Below the pieces are notes generated by a model. The model did no database searches, was not told the origin of the DNA, and was given only the letters and a program-made list of their open reading frames with translations. Source: Pseudomonas sp. PSKL.D1 (GTDB lineage: Bacteria; Pseudomonadota; Gammaproteobacteria; Pseudomonadales; Pseudomonadaceae). Taken from it: a stretch of 64,000 bases of DNA. The translations under genes were made by a program, and so were the position numbers. Within the stretch, counting starts at the first letter, position 1. Each line of letters begins with the position of its first letter. Below are positions 48,120 to 57,221 of the stretch, piece after piece. Where the stretch lies: assembly GCF_028898945.1 (NCBI RefSeq), contig NZ_CP118607.1, forward strand, positions 1,178,001-1,242,000. The letters run 5' to 3'.

Positions 48120-49073
48120 GTGATTACCAATTCCCAAGGAGCTCACCTGGATCTTCAGGACCAGCGGCTCAAATATCTGTATCTCAGTTATCAACTGGGC
48201 TCCATGCGTGCTGCCGCCGATGAGCTTGGGCTTGCGGCGTCGTCAGTCAGTCGACAGATCGGCAAGCTTGAAGCCGAACTAGATATCGACTTGGTAGAAC
48301 AAGGCACCCACCGGATTCGCTTGACCGAAGCGGGACAGGCCGCCATTGCCTATTACCATGCACGCGCCGAGCAGTTCGAGGCGCTATTGAGCCGCCTGGA
48401 TGACCTGCGCGGCCGTTTCCTGGGCACCACAGTCATTGCTGTGGGAGAGGGTTTGCTTGGCGCACGGGCAATAGGCGAGCTGGAGGGGTTCTTTCAAAGT
48501 CACCCAGATGCGCGCACGGAATTCATTACCGCGCCGTCCTTCGAGGTGCAACGTATGATCCTAGAAGATCAGGCTCATATAGGAGTGGTCTTTTCTCCGC
48601 AACAGACTGGTGGCTTGCGGTCGCTCTATCGTTTTGAGCAACCCTTGCGAGCCATCGTCAACCCCAATTCTCCACTTGCTCACAAAGCCTACGTAACACT
48701 GGAGGACCTCGCGAGTGCTTCAGTCGTCCTACCAGGGCCAAAATTTCGTGTCAGGGAATTGGCCGATAAAGCAGGCAAGGGAAAGCCGTTCTCAATAACG
48801 CCGAGCATCACCTCGAACTCGCTGCAGGTCATCCTAGATTGTGTCCGCAGCAACCTTGCGGTAACACTGCTGGCGGAGCTGACGGTTGCTCCAGAATTGC
48901 AAGCAGGGACAGTTACTGCAGTTCCTATCGCAAGCGAAGAAATGAACAGCACCGACATTCAGATTGTCGTGCGCAAGTCGCGGAAATTGTCATCCAATAC
49001 ACGCGACCTGATCCATCATCTGGCACGTACGATTAAAAAGCTGAGTAAGGACACAGCCTTTGGTGGCCGCTAA
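48120..49073 (+). CDS. LysR-family regulator of dioxygenase cluster
   Basis: 317 residues from GTG 48120, chosen because the helix-turn-helix then sits near the N-terminus; GAAGAG precedes it. The HTH is YQLGSMRAAADELGLAASSVSRQIGKLEAEL, followed by an effector domain with ITSNSLQVILDCVRSNLAVTLLAEL. Divergent from the catabolic operon, so its probable activator. Known iac loci often use a MarR regulator, so this is a difference. Confidence 0.85.
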   Translation: MITNSQGAHLDLQDQRLKYLYLSYQLGSMRAAADELGLAASSVSRQIGKLEAELDIDLVEQGTHRIRLTEAGQAAIAYYHARAEQFEALLSRLDDLRGRFLGTTVIAVGEGLLGARAIGELEGFFQSHPDARTEFITAPSFEVQRMILEDQAHIGVVFSPQQTGGLRSLYRFEQPLRAIVNPNSPLAHKAYVTLEDLASASVVLPGPKFRVRELADKAGKGKPFSITPSITSNSLQVILDCVRSNLAVTLLAELTVAPELQAGTVTAVPIASEEMNSTDIQIVVRKSRKLSSNTRDLIHHLARTIKKLSKDTAFGGR

Positions 49074-49399
49074 CTGAAACCTGCGAGTTATTGTTATCAA
49101 TTCAGTTGTTGCAAAACTGGTCTTCGCTGAGCGACCCGGGGATGGGCGAAGCGTTAGGCCTCGGAACTCCTTGAACCGCTCACTTCAGATGAAGCTGCGT
49201 AAAAAGGGTTTTGATGACTATCTTCTCTCACCCCCCAAAGAGCCAAAGCTGGTGGTTTTCGTCAGATTTCGTCACCGACTTTCAAGCTTCAGTAGATACT
49301 GGGCCCGTATGTCTCACTGGGACCTCGCGGGAAGCCTAATTCGCCCCTAACGAACACCCATCGCGGAAGTGCGTCCATAATCTTTACAAAAGGCTAGCT
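49074..49399. other. non-coding gap before tniQ
   Basis: 326 bases. It should contain one end of the Tni-type transposon or its flank, but no clear 5'-TGT...ACA terminus or repeated 19-mers could be picked out by eye. Confidence 0.35.
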
Positions 49400-50551
49400 T
49401 TACGGATATGGAAGCCAAATTTTAATCATTCTTCTTGCTGCGTCCCGTTGGACCCCTAAAACTCGCATAACGTTTTGAGTGCTCAATTGTAGACCGTTTG
49501 AAACTAAATATGCCGCCGCTTGCAGAAATTTCTCTTGGTTTGGCGAGTAGGTCCGATTATCCAAATAATTGGAAAGCGCAGCCTCAAGCCAATAAGGACT
49601 AGCATCAGGCTCTTCAAGGATTCGACTTCTTGATAGTCCAGCGGTGCGGCAGGATGTTACGAAGCGGTCAGGCCAGTTTTGTATTAACCAACATGCACAT
49701 AGCAGCAGATGCAAACGTCTAGCTGGTCCCAGGTATTCAAAGTGCAGAGCGGACGTCTGCACAACTGCTATAGGTAGTTGAGAACATATTGAATTCTGCA
49801 ACCGCTCTCCGTAACGGCCATTAAGCAAATTCAAAATCGCGCGCAATCCTATAAAAAAGGGTAGGGGGCAATCAGCACCGACCGGGAACCCCTGCCATGG
49901 ACAAGAATCAAATTCACGAATCAAGCGCTCAAGCAGAAATTGCGAGCTGAGGTCTGGCCACTGTGGATAAATGGGCTCTACTGCGGCCAAATTATCATTA
50001 CATGCATAACAATACTTAAGGCAATGAGGGTGTAGATATTTCCCTCTGCCGATTCCATGTCTATGGAAAATAATTGGACTATTACATCTCGGGCAATGGT
50101 CCATCAAAACACAGTTATGCACTTCGCATAGCACTATCAGCCCTATTCGCCACTTGAGCCTGTAATATGGGCTCGAATCATTCTTTAGGCAAAGCGGACA
50201 AAATTGCATACCTGCAAGCTTGTGGGTACGATGATAAATTCCTAGCGGCAGCAACCATGGTGCCACGCCATTTACCGAAAGACTGTCATAGAACAAACCT
50301 TCATACTTTTTTAAACTTAGCTCATTAAGCTGGCTTATTGAAGCTTTAGTAACGTGATTAAGGCACTCCAGTAAGCCAATAGGCGGATGCCGATCAATAT
50401 CACGACTCCAGATTGCCTGACGAAAATTTAGCAATCCAGAATAAAAGCTGTGCAGTGGCAGACCATTTGCCAAGGACAGCCTCACCAGCCAAGAGGAAAA
50501 AATCTCGCCCGCTTTTGGCTGAGGATGCATAGGAACCATTTTATATTTCAC
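49400..50551 (-). CDS. tniQ: TniQ/TnsD-like transposition target protein
   Basis: 383 residues. N-terminal TniQ domain (PKAGEIFSSWLVRLSLANGL) and two zinc clusters (FCPLCLKND; CEVHNCVLMDHCPRCNSP). Target-selection partner of TniA/TniB-type transposases. Overlaps the tniB stop by 11 bases. AT-rich compared with the core. Confidence 0.88.
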   Translation of the reverse strand: MKYKMVPMHPQPKAGEIFSSWLVRLSLANGLPLHSFYSGLLNFRQAIWSRDIDRHPPIGLLECLNHVTKASISQLNELSLKKYEGLFYDSLSVNGVAPWLLPLGIYHRTHKLAGMQFCPLCLKNDSSPYYRLKWRIGLIVLCEVHNCVLMDHCPRCNSPIIFHRHGIGRGKYLHPHCLKYCYACNDNLAAVEPIYPQWPDLSSQFLLERLIREFDSCPWQGFPVGADCPLPFFIGLRAILNLLNGRYGERLQNSICSQLPIAVVQTSALHFEYLGPARRLHLLLCACWLIQNWPDRFVTSCRTAGLSRSRILEEPDASPYWLEAALSNYLDNRTYSPNQEKFLQAAAYLVSNGLQLSTQNVMRVLGVQRDAARRMIKIWLPYP

Positions 50552-51434
50552 CCATGATTCTTCGCCGCTGCGAAGGTGGCGTGAACTGGCAGGAGTTTAG
50601 GATTTCGAGATCTATAGCTTCGACTCCAGACTGTATAGCAAGACTTGCTGCTGCATTCAGAAGTTTAGAAAGCTCCCCAATGGTACCTTCGCTCAAGGAC
50701 AGAATTTTTGCCGCCAGCAAAGGCTCACTGAGATTTGATGCTTTTTTGAGCGGCAAAATTTTCTCAAAAGATTTAAGCAGTCTAGTGAATTCTGCCCCTT
50801 TGACCCAACGTGTTAGTATCTGAGGCTCAAATCTATTTTGAATTTGCGAATCAATACTCACAGCATTCAGTAAAGTCTCATCTCCCACCCCGATGATCGA
50901 CACCTGTAGCTCGTTAGTTAAATACTTTATAAGATTCAAAAACTGATGCTGGCTTTGCGACGAATTAGCCAATGTATTATGCATCTCATCTATTATAAGA
51001 ACCTTTAACTGAACCGCCCGAAGTATATCTATTACTTGCGAACGCTTTGTGTCGTTTGACCCCGCGACAGGCTTTATCATCAAGGGCCTGAGGATCTCCG
51101 CATAAAATCCATTTTCAGTCGGCTTTGGCGGTGTCTGGACAAAAATAACAGGAGCCAAGATGTGTTCGCCACCCAAGTTCTCAGCGGCAGGGTGCTTTGC
51201 AGCGAAGCGCTTGACTATGTCGGTTTTCCCATTATTCGTCCGGCCGATCAGTAGCATGTTCGGCATCCGAGTTACTCGCGGATGATTATATAACGATTCA
51301 AGGGCCTCACTGACTTCACGTGCTCGTGTATACCCTATCCATCTTTGCATAGCGAGGTGATCTATACGCTCTTGATCGCTCATGCACGAGACTTTATCAA
51401 TTATCGATGGTAGCAAATGGGAAAAATCACTCAT
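50541..51434 (-). CDS. tniB: TniB/TnsC-like transposition ATPase
   Basis: 297 residues, AAA+ target-DNA regulator. Walker A IGRTNNGKTDIVKRF, Walker B LKVLIIDEMHNTLANS, sensor ISIIGVGDETLLNAV and arginine-finger region IQNRFEPQILTRW. Full length. 2 bases downstream of tniA. Confidence 0.9.
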   Translation of the reverse strand: MSDFSHLLPSIIDKVSCMSDQERIDHLAMQRWIGYTRAREVSEALESLYNHPRVTRMPNMLLIGRTNNGKTDIVKRFAAKHPAAENLGGEHILAPVIFVQTPPKPTENGFYAEILRPLMIKPVAGSNDTKRSQVIDILRAVQLKVLIIDEMHNTLANSSQSQHQFLNLIKYLTNELQVSIIGVGDETLLNAVSIDSQIQNRFEPQILTRWVKGAEFTRLLKSFEKILPLKKASNLSEPLLAAKILSLSEGTIGELSKLLNAAASLAIQSGVEAIDLEILNSCQFTPPSQRRRIMGEI

Positions 51435-51436
51435 GA

Positions 51437-52334
51437 CTAATCGGTCTCTATTTCGTCAAAAGCATCCAGATTTTCATCAACACCCTCATCAAATGTGTCT
51501 ATCGGTTGCGTCGACACATCAGCGTGGACACCTCTCCATCCGGCTCGACGCTCGGCAGTACGTCTTTTACGCTTTTCCGTTGCTCGCGCATTTTTCGCCA
51601 ATCTGGTTTTCTCTATTGCTTCTTCTTCAATTTTGCGCATTCTGTAATACCCTTCACGGATCGCATGCTCGTTTACATGCCCGCGGGGATCAATCTTAAT
51701 TATTCGCCTAACCTCCTTCAGATCCCATTTACTCATTGGGGGCAGCGTAGCGTCGAAATAAGGAATGGGGAAATAGACTTTCTGGTCCGGATCCAAAAAA
51801 TAGATCACGCTAATATCTCGAGGATCCCTGACACAATAAAACTTTCTGCTTTTCCCGTTTGCATCCTTCTGACCAATGCGGTTTTTCAACACTGGCGCGT
51901 AGTAACTTATATAATCCCAGGTTATTCCATGACGCTGCACACTTTTATACTCGAACGGCATAAAATCCAGCCGCAACTTCTCTTCATTCTCAATCGGCTC
52001 CGGCAATCCAACGCCCAATTCTTCATCGTTCCCAAAAACACATTGAGCATAACGCTTTATAGGGAGAAAGTCGCAAATTCCAACATGCTTATTATTATGA
52101 TAAACATATACTATATAAATAGTAAACCATAGCTCAAGCTCAGCTAGCGTTAAGCAAGCACGCCCTTCAGAGTCATAGTCTAACTTTTCCTTAACATTGG
52201 AAAATGTTGTTCCCTTGAGCGTATGCGCTTCGCTCATGAATGTCCGGAAAGCACGCTCGATATGTGGGCCATAGTTTGGCTGACCCTTAGGGCGCCACTC
52301 AAGAGATATACCGTATTCTTCGCACCCCCTACTA
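51437..52334 (-). pseudogene. tniA: TniA/TnsB-like transposase, N-terminal half missing
   Basis: About 298 codons of the C-terminal half. RGCEEYGISLEWRPKGQPNYGPHIERAF carries the last catalytic Glu of the DDE core, followed by the Mu-type beta-barrel domain (YVRDPRDISVIYF-like CVRDPRDISVIYFLDP) and a basic tail. The DNA-binding domain and first two catalytic Asp residues are lost at IS copy 2. The missing half is not found beyond the IS, so a deletion followed or accompanied the insertion. Confidence 0.85.
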
Positions 52335-53281
52335 GGCTCTGTACGAAATCCCGAGAAACCCAATCGCCACCCTTCGGACGCTGAATTTCTGTAGGGTTCC
52401 CGGCCATCTACGGAAAGGAATTCTGTGATGGCAAAGCGTTACGAACTCTCGGATGAGGCTTGGACTGTGGTCGCCGATCTCTTCACAGAAACCCATTGCC
52501 GGGGGCGGCCCCGCCTGAGCGACCGTCTGATGCTCGATGGCGTGCTTTGGGTACTTTGTTCGGGTGCAGCGTGGCGAGATATGCCGGAACGCTTTGGCCC
52601 TTGGTCAACGGTGTATCAACGGTTCCGGGGCTGGCGAAACCAGGGCACATTCGATCAGATGCTCAAACGCTTGCACCTGAGACTGAATGAGCAAGGCTTG
52701 ATTGATTTGCAAACCTGGATGATCGACTCAACCGCAGTACGCGCAACCCGAGCCTCTTCTGGCGCCGGGAAAAAAGGGGGCCTGACGAGCCTGCCGATCA
52801 CGCTCTAGGCCGCAGTCGCGGTGGCCTGACAACCAAGATTCACATGCTCTGCGACGCCAACGGGACACCGTTGCGCTTCCTCCTCTCTGGCGGCCAAGCC
52901 AGTGACATCAGCTACGCGCAACCTCTGCTGGACGAAGTCAGCATTCCATCGAGCCAACGAGGCCGCCCGCGTAAACGCTGCAAGTGGTTGCTTGCCGACA
53001 AGGGCTACGACGCCGAAGCGCTGCGCCGCTACTGCGACCAATATCGAATGCAACCCGTCATTCCGATGCGTTCGATGAAGCGCAAGCCCAAGCCTGGCTT
53101 ACCCAGGCTGTTTGACCGCCCCAAGTATCGACAGCGCAACATCATCGAACGCATGTTCGGCTGGCTGAAAGAGAACCGCCGGATCGTGACACGCTTCGAC
53201 AAGCTCGCAAAAAGCTATGCCGCCATGGTCTCGCTGGCTTGTTCCATGCGATGTTTGCGACATCTCTTTTCGTACAGAGCC
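52335..53281 (+). mobile_element. IS5-family (IS427-type) insertion sequence, copy 2
   Basis: 947 bp, same terminal repeats as copy 1 but in plus orientation, TA on both sides. orfA 52425-52808 (127 residues) and orfB 52844-53284 (146 residues) give one DDE transposase after a -1 shift at the A6G5 run 52770-52780; the shifted frame reads GPDEPADHALGRSRGG into orfB. The orfB stop TAA is formed by the flanking target bases. Inverted relative to copy 1, about 15 kb away. Confidence 0.95.
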
Positions 53282-53529
53282 TAAGCCCACGTGGGTTCAG
53301 CATCTGGTGGGTAGGAATTTTTAATGGTTTAGATTTTTATTTTATGCCTGCGTTTTTAAGTGAGCTGCAACTATTGTCAATTTTTTTGGCCCGGCGTGTA
53401 ATCATGTGCAGGTCATTTAATTGACGTTCACGAAATGTAGATCGAGGCTTTACGATCTGCTGTTGAGTAGTCAGCATTGAAAGAGTAATTTAATTAAAAT
53501 TACCTCACCTGCTCTCATGGAGACTCTCA

Positions 53530-54279
53530 GTGCTCGCCCTTATTATAGATTTTGCGTTCGGCGTAGCCATGGGGGCTTTGGGCGGTTTTTTTGGGATAGG
53601 TGGAGGACTCATTGCCATCCCCGTCATGACTATCATCTTCGAGCAGTCGCAAAAGCTCGCACAGGGCACGGCTTTGGTGATGATGGTTCCCAATCTAGTT
53701 CTTGCGTTCTGGCGGTATCAGCAGCGCACACCGTTAAACTGGCCACTCGTATTTCCTCTTGCTGGAGCAGGGTTCATCTGTGCTGGTGTGGGAGCGCGGC
53801 TGGCTACCAAAATGGATGCTCAAGTCATCCAGTTCGGATTCGCGATTCTGATGATTTTTCTGGCTATGTTGAATCTCGTGAGGGCTCGACTGGCTGCCAT
53901 TTCCAAATCCCTTACGCATCCCACATCGTCACGACTTGCTGTGTTGGGAACTGGCTGCGGTGCATTGGGAGGATTCTTTGGGGTCGGTGCCTCCGTGGTT
54001 GCCGTACCCGTTTTGACCGGCGTTTTTGGATTGACCCAGGTCGCAGCACAAGGGATGGCTCTGTCCCTTGCTCTGCCTAGCTCACTAGTCACCCTCGTCA
54101 CTTACGGTATAGGCGGCCATGTGAATTGGTCGATGGGCTCAGCTATGGCGCTGGGCGGTCTATTAAGCGTCAGCTGGGGTGTGAAGTGGGCGTATAGAGC
54201 ACCCGAGGCAGTGCTGTGTGGGCTGTTTTCGCTTTTTTTACTGGGCTGCGCGGGTTTGCTCATCCTTCGCCAGTTTTGA
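53530..54279 (+). CDS. TauE/SafE-family membrane exporter
   Basis: 249 residues from GTG 53530 (GGAGA upstream), about eight membrane helices. The duplicated family motif is seen as GGFFGIGGGLIAIPV and GGFFGVGASVVAVPVL. Family members move sulfite, organosulfonates or small carboxylates across the inner membrane. Upstream of the hydratase genes on the same strand, so probably part of the hydroxy-acid cluster; its substrate is unknown. Confidence 0.85.
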   Translation: MLALIIDFAFGVAMGALGGFFGIGGGLIAIPVMTIIFEQSQKLAQGTALVMMVPNLVLAFWRYQQRTPLNWPLVFPLAGAGFICAGVGARLATKMDAQVIQFGFAILMIFLAMLNLVRARLAAISKSLTHPTSSRLAVLGTGCGALGGFFGVGASVVAVPVLTGVFGLTQVAAQGMALSLALPSSLVTLVTYGIGGHVNWSMGSAMALGGLLSVSWGVKWAYRAPEAVLCGLFSLFLLGCAGLLILRQF

Positions 54280-54419
54280 TGGATTCACGAAGTGTGAACT
54301 GAGCATCCACTGGGAGCCAGTTGATGTGTGTTCTCGTATCGATATCCTGTTGTTAACACTGCCAAGCAGTGACCGTGATGCCTCAGGGCCTGAACAACAA
54401 CAAAGGGTACGTACTTGCG

Positions 54420-55841
54420 ATGAGCACTCCAAGAACGCTTTATCAGAAGCATATTGATTCCCACACCGTGTGCGAGCTGGATGATCAGGGGCATGTGCTC
54501 CTTTACATTGATCGTCAAGTTGCCAATGAATACACCAGCCCTCAGGCCTTCAGCGGCTTGCGTGAAGCGGGAAGGAAAGTGTGGAGACCCTCCGCGACGT
54601 TGTGTGTTGTGGATCACGTCAACCCAACAGCACCTGAGCGTATTGCGGACATGCCAGATGCTGGGGGTGCACTTCAGGTCAATTACTTCGAGCAGAACTG
54701 TCGAGATTTCGGTATCGAGCTGTTTGACGTATTGGACAAGCGCCAAGGTATCGAACACGTCGTGGCACCCGAGCAAGGTTTCATCTTGCCCGGAATGGTC
54801 GTCGCCGCTGGTGACAGTCACACCACTACCTACGGTGCCCTTGGCGCGTTCGGTTTTGGTATCGGTACTTCAGAAATCGAGCATTTGCTGGCTACCCAAA
54901 CCCTTGTCTACAAGCGCCTCAAAACGATGCGTGTGACGGTCGAGGGTAAGCCTGGTCCAGGATTGGTCTCCAAAGATATCATCATGGAACTCATCCGCCA
55001 GATTGGCGCTGCTGGTGCCACCGGATATGCCATTGAGTTCACTGGGCCTGCTATCACCGACCTGAGCGTCGAGGCTCGGATGACCATCTGTAACATGGCT
55101 GTGGAAGCAGGGGCGCGGGGAGCTTTCATGGCACCTGACGAGAAAGTGTTTGCCTACCTTGAAGACAAACCACGAGTACCCAAAGGTGCACACTGGAGCG
55201 CAGCGATTGAGGAGTGGAAGAAGCTTCACTCTGACCCTGAAGCGACTTTTGACAAAGAAGTCCGAATGCACGTTGCGGATCTTCAGCCGATGGTTACCTG
55301 GGGAACCAGCCCTGACCAAGCTGCTTCAATTACCGGCCTTGTACCAGACCCTATGCAGGAAGCTGATCTGATTCTGCGCCAAGACTTGCAGCGCGCTTTG
55401 CGCTACATGGATTTGCAACCAGGTACTGCTCTGGAAGGCATTCAAATCAGCCATGCATTCATCGGGTCTTGCACGAATGCGCGGATCGAGGACTTGCGCG
55501 ATGCTGCTCGCGTAGTGAAAGGGCGGAAGGTGGCGGATGGCGTACGTGCGATGATCGTACCTGGGTCCACCTTGGTGCGTGATCAGGCTGAGACTGAAGG
55601 ATTGGCACAGATCTTCCGTGACGCCGGTTTCGAGTGGCGACAATCTGGCTGTTCCATGTGCTTGGCGATGAACGATGACGTCCTTAATCCGGGTGATCGT
55701 TGCGCTTCCAGTACAAACCGTAACTTTGAAGGCCGTCAGGGTGCCGGTGCTCGTACCCACTTGATGTCCCCTGCAATGGTTGCTGCGGCTGCGGTCACAG
55801 GTCATTTGGTTGATGTACGTTCTTTGGCGTTGGAGGCGTGA
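54420..55841 (+). CDS. aconitase-family hydratase large subunit (LeuC/HbzI-like)
   Basis: 473 residues from ATG 54420. 4Fe-4S ligands Cys351 (GSCTNARI), Cys411 and Cys414 (SGCSMCLAMN), same spacing as LeuC. GDSHTTTYGALGAFGFGIGTSEIEH and a histidine-rich N-terminal KHIDSHTV are also present. Not in a leuCDB operon; neighbours are a RraA-like lyase and transporters, so it is probably not leucine synthesis. Maleate or citraconate hydratase (HbzIJ-like), or dimethylmaleate hydratase, are the realistic alternatives. Confidence 0.88.
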   Translation: MSTPRTLYQKHIDSHTVCELDDQGHVLLYIDRQVANEYTSPQAFSGLREAGRKVWRPSATLCVVDHVNPTAPERIADMPDAGGALQVNYFEQNCRDFGIELFDVLDKRQGIEHVVAPEQGFILPGMVVAAGDSHTTTYGALGAFGFGIGTSEIEHLLATQTLVYKRLKTMRVTVEGKPGPGLVSKDIIMELIRQIGAAGATGYAIEFTGPAITDLSVEARMTICNMAVEAGARGAFMAPDEKVFAYLEDKPRVPKGAHWSAAIEEWKKLHSDPEATFDKEVRMHVADLQPMVTWGTSPDQAASITGLVPDPMQEADLILRQDLQRALRYMDLQPGTALEGIQISHAFIGSCTNARIEDLRDAARVVKGRKVADGVRAMIVPGSTLVRDQAETEGLAQIFRDAGFEWRQSGCSMCLAMNDDVLNPGDRCASSTNRNFEGRQGAGARTHLMSPAMVAAAAVTGHLVDVRSLALEA

Positions 55842-56452
55842 GCATGGAACCTTTCAAATATGTAGAGGGCTATGCAGCCCCAATGCTGGCAGCCAACGTC
55901 GATACCGATGTGATCATGCCAAAGCAGTTCTTGAAGGGAATCGACCGTAGTGGATTGGACCGAGGGGTATTCTTCGATTTGCGGTTCCTCTTGGATGGCA
56001 CTACCAACCCTGATTTCGTCCTCAACCAAGACCCATGGAACACTGCCACTTTTCTGGTGGTAGGCCCAAACTTTGGCTGTGGATCAAGTCGAGAACATGC
56101 CGTCTGGGGCCTGAAGCAGCTGGGCATTCGAGCCCTGATCGGTACGACCTTCGCTGGCATTTTCTACGATAACTGTCAGCGCAACGGGGTGCTCACGATT
56201 CAGCTTTCACCCGCTGAACTCAAAGAGATCGGCCAGGTTGTGAGCGAGCGTGGGAGTTCCTGTATCGCCATTGATTTGGAGGCTCAGCACATCCTGTTGA
56301 CAGATGGTCGTGCTATCGCATTCAACATCGATTCGTTGCGTAAAGAAGCTCTGATGTTGGGGCTCGATGCCATCGGCACGACGCTCCAGCGCGGCGATGA
56401 AATCCGCGAGTTCGAGAAGCGCCACCTTGCCAGCAATCCTTGGCTGGCTTGA
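55838..56452 (+). CDS. aconitase-family hydratase small subunit (LeuD/HbzJ-like)
   Basis: About 204 residues from GTG 55838, or 202 from ATG 55844. Swivel domain with NVDTDVIMPKQFLKG, GPNFGCGSSREHAVWGLKQLGIRALIG and ISFADIF-like TFAGIFYDNCQRNGVL. Overlaps the large-subunit stop by 4 bases, so the two are coupled. The substrate-loop residues that separate IPM from maleate/citraconate cannot be judged by eye. Confidence 0.88.
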   Translation: MSMEPFKYVEGYAAPMLAANVDTDVIMPKQFLKGIDRSGLDRGVFFDLRFLLDGTTNPDFVLNQDPWNTATFLVVGPNFGCGSSREHAVWGLKQLGIRALIGTTFAGIFYDNCQRNGVLTIQLSPAELKEIGQVVSERGSSCIAIDLEAQHILLTDGRAIAFNIDSLRKEALMLGLDAIGTTLQRGDEIREFEKRHLASNPWLA

Positions 56453-56506
56453 GAGCCATACGTCTGATGGGCGGGATGCGCTGCTTCCCGCTTAGGAGCT
56501 ACCGCA

Positions 56507-57202
56507 ATGTTGAATGTGATAAGTCATGGTGATTGGCCAGCAGGTTATCTGATCAAACCGTGCGCCCCATCACTGTTAAAGGATTGGCATGAGGCGTTTC
56601 AAGGTATGCCATCCGCAATTGTCAGTGATTGCCTAGGACGAAATACGGGCGGTCTAGGTTTGAAGCCCTATCATGGCCTTCGTCATCTGTGCGGCACAGC
56701 CTTAACGGTAAGGGTTCGTCCTGGTGATAATCTCCTCGTGCTCAAGGCTATACAGATGGCACGTCCTGGCGATGTACTTGTGATCGATGGCAGCGCAGAT
56801 CTCAGCAGGGCTGTCATTGGTGGCATCATGCGTGCGATGGCTATCAAGGCGGGCATCGCTGGTGTCGTGATCAACGGTGCGATACGCGACCGTGAGGAAT
56901 GGCTAGACGGAGAGTTGCCGGTTTATGCGCTTGGGTATGTACATCGGGGGCCAAGCACTGATGGAGGCGGAGAAATTAACGTTCCGATTGCTTGCGCCGG
57001 TATGCTGGTAAACCCAGGTGACCTTATAGTCGGCGACGCAGATGGTGTGGTAGCGGTCAGGACCGATGAGTTGGCAAAGGTTCATGCCCGTTGCACTGAG
57101 CTTTTGGACAGGGAAGCAAGCATCCTGAAGGCCGTGGCATCCGGTGAACTGGACCCATCCCGATTTGATGAGATTCTGCGCAGCAAGGGCTGCCCCATTT
57201 AA
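56507..57202 (+). CDS. RraA-like aldolase / oxaloacetate decarboxylase
   Basis: 231 residues. RraA/HMG-aldolase fold: FQGMPSAIVSDCLGRNTG, GTALTVRVRPGDNLLVLKAI, GDVLVIDG and GVVINGAIRDREEW with the catalytic Arg-Asp pair. The family includes 4-hydroxy-4-methyl-2-oxoglutarate aldolases, which also decarboxylate oxaloacetate. 54 bases after the small hydratase subunit, same strand. Confidence 0.85.
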   Translation: MLNVISHGDWPAGYLIKPCAPSLLKDWHEAFQGMPSAIVSDCLGRNTGGLGLKPYHGLRHLCGTALTVRVRPGDNLLVLKAIQMARPGDVLVIDGSADLSRAVIGGIMRAMAIKAGIAGVVINGAIRDREEWLDGELPVYALGYVHRGPSTDGGGEINVPIACAGMLVNPGDLIVGDADGVVAVRTDELAKVHARCTELLDREASILKAVASGELDPSRFDEILRSKGCPI

Positions 57203-57221
57203 CTGGGGCACCGAGCATGGT

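Noticed and set aside
54420..56452. Calling the hydratase pair leuC and leuD of leucine synthesis
   Set aside because: No leuB or leuA nearby; neighbours are hydroxy-acid transport and breakdown genes, so only family membership is claimed.
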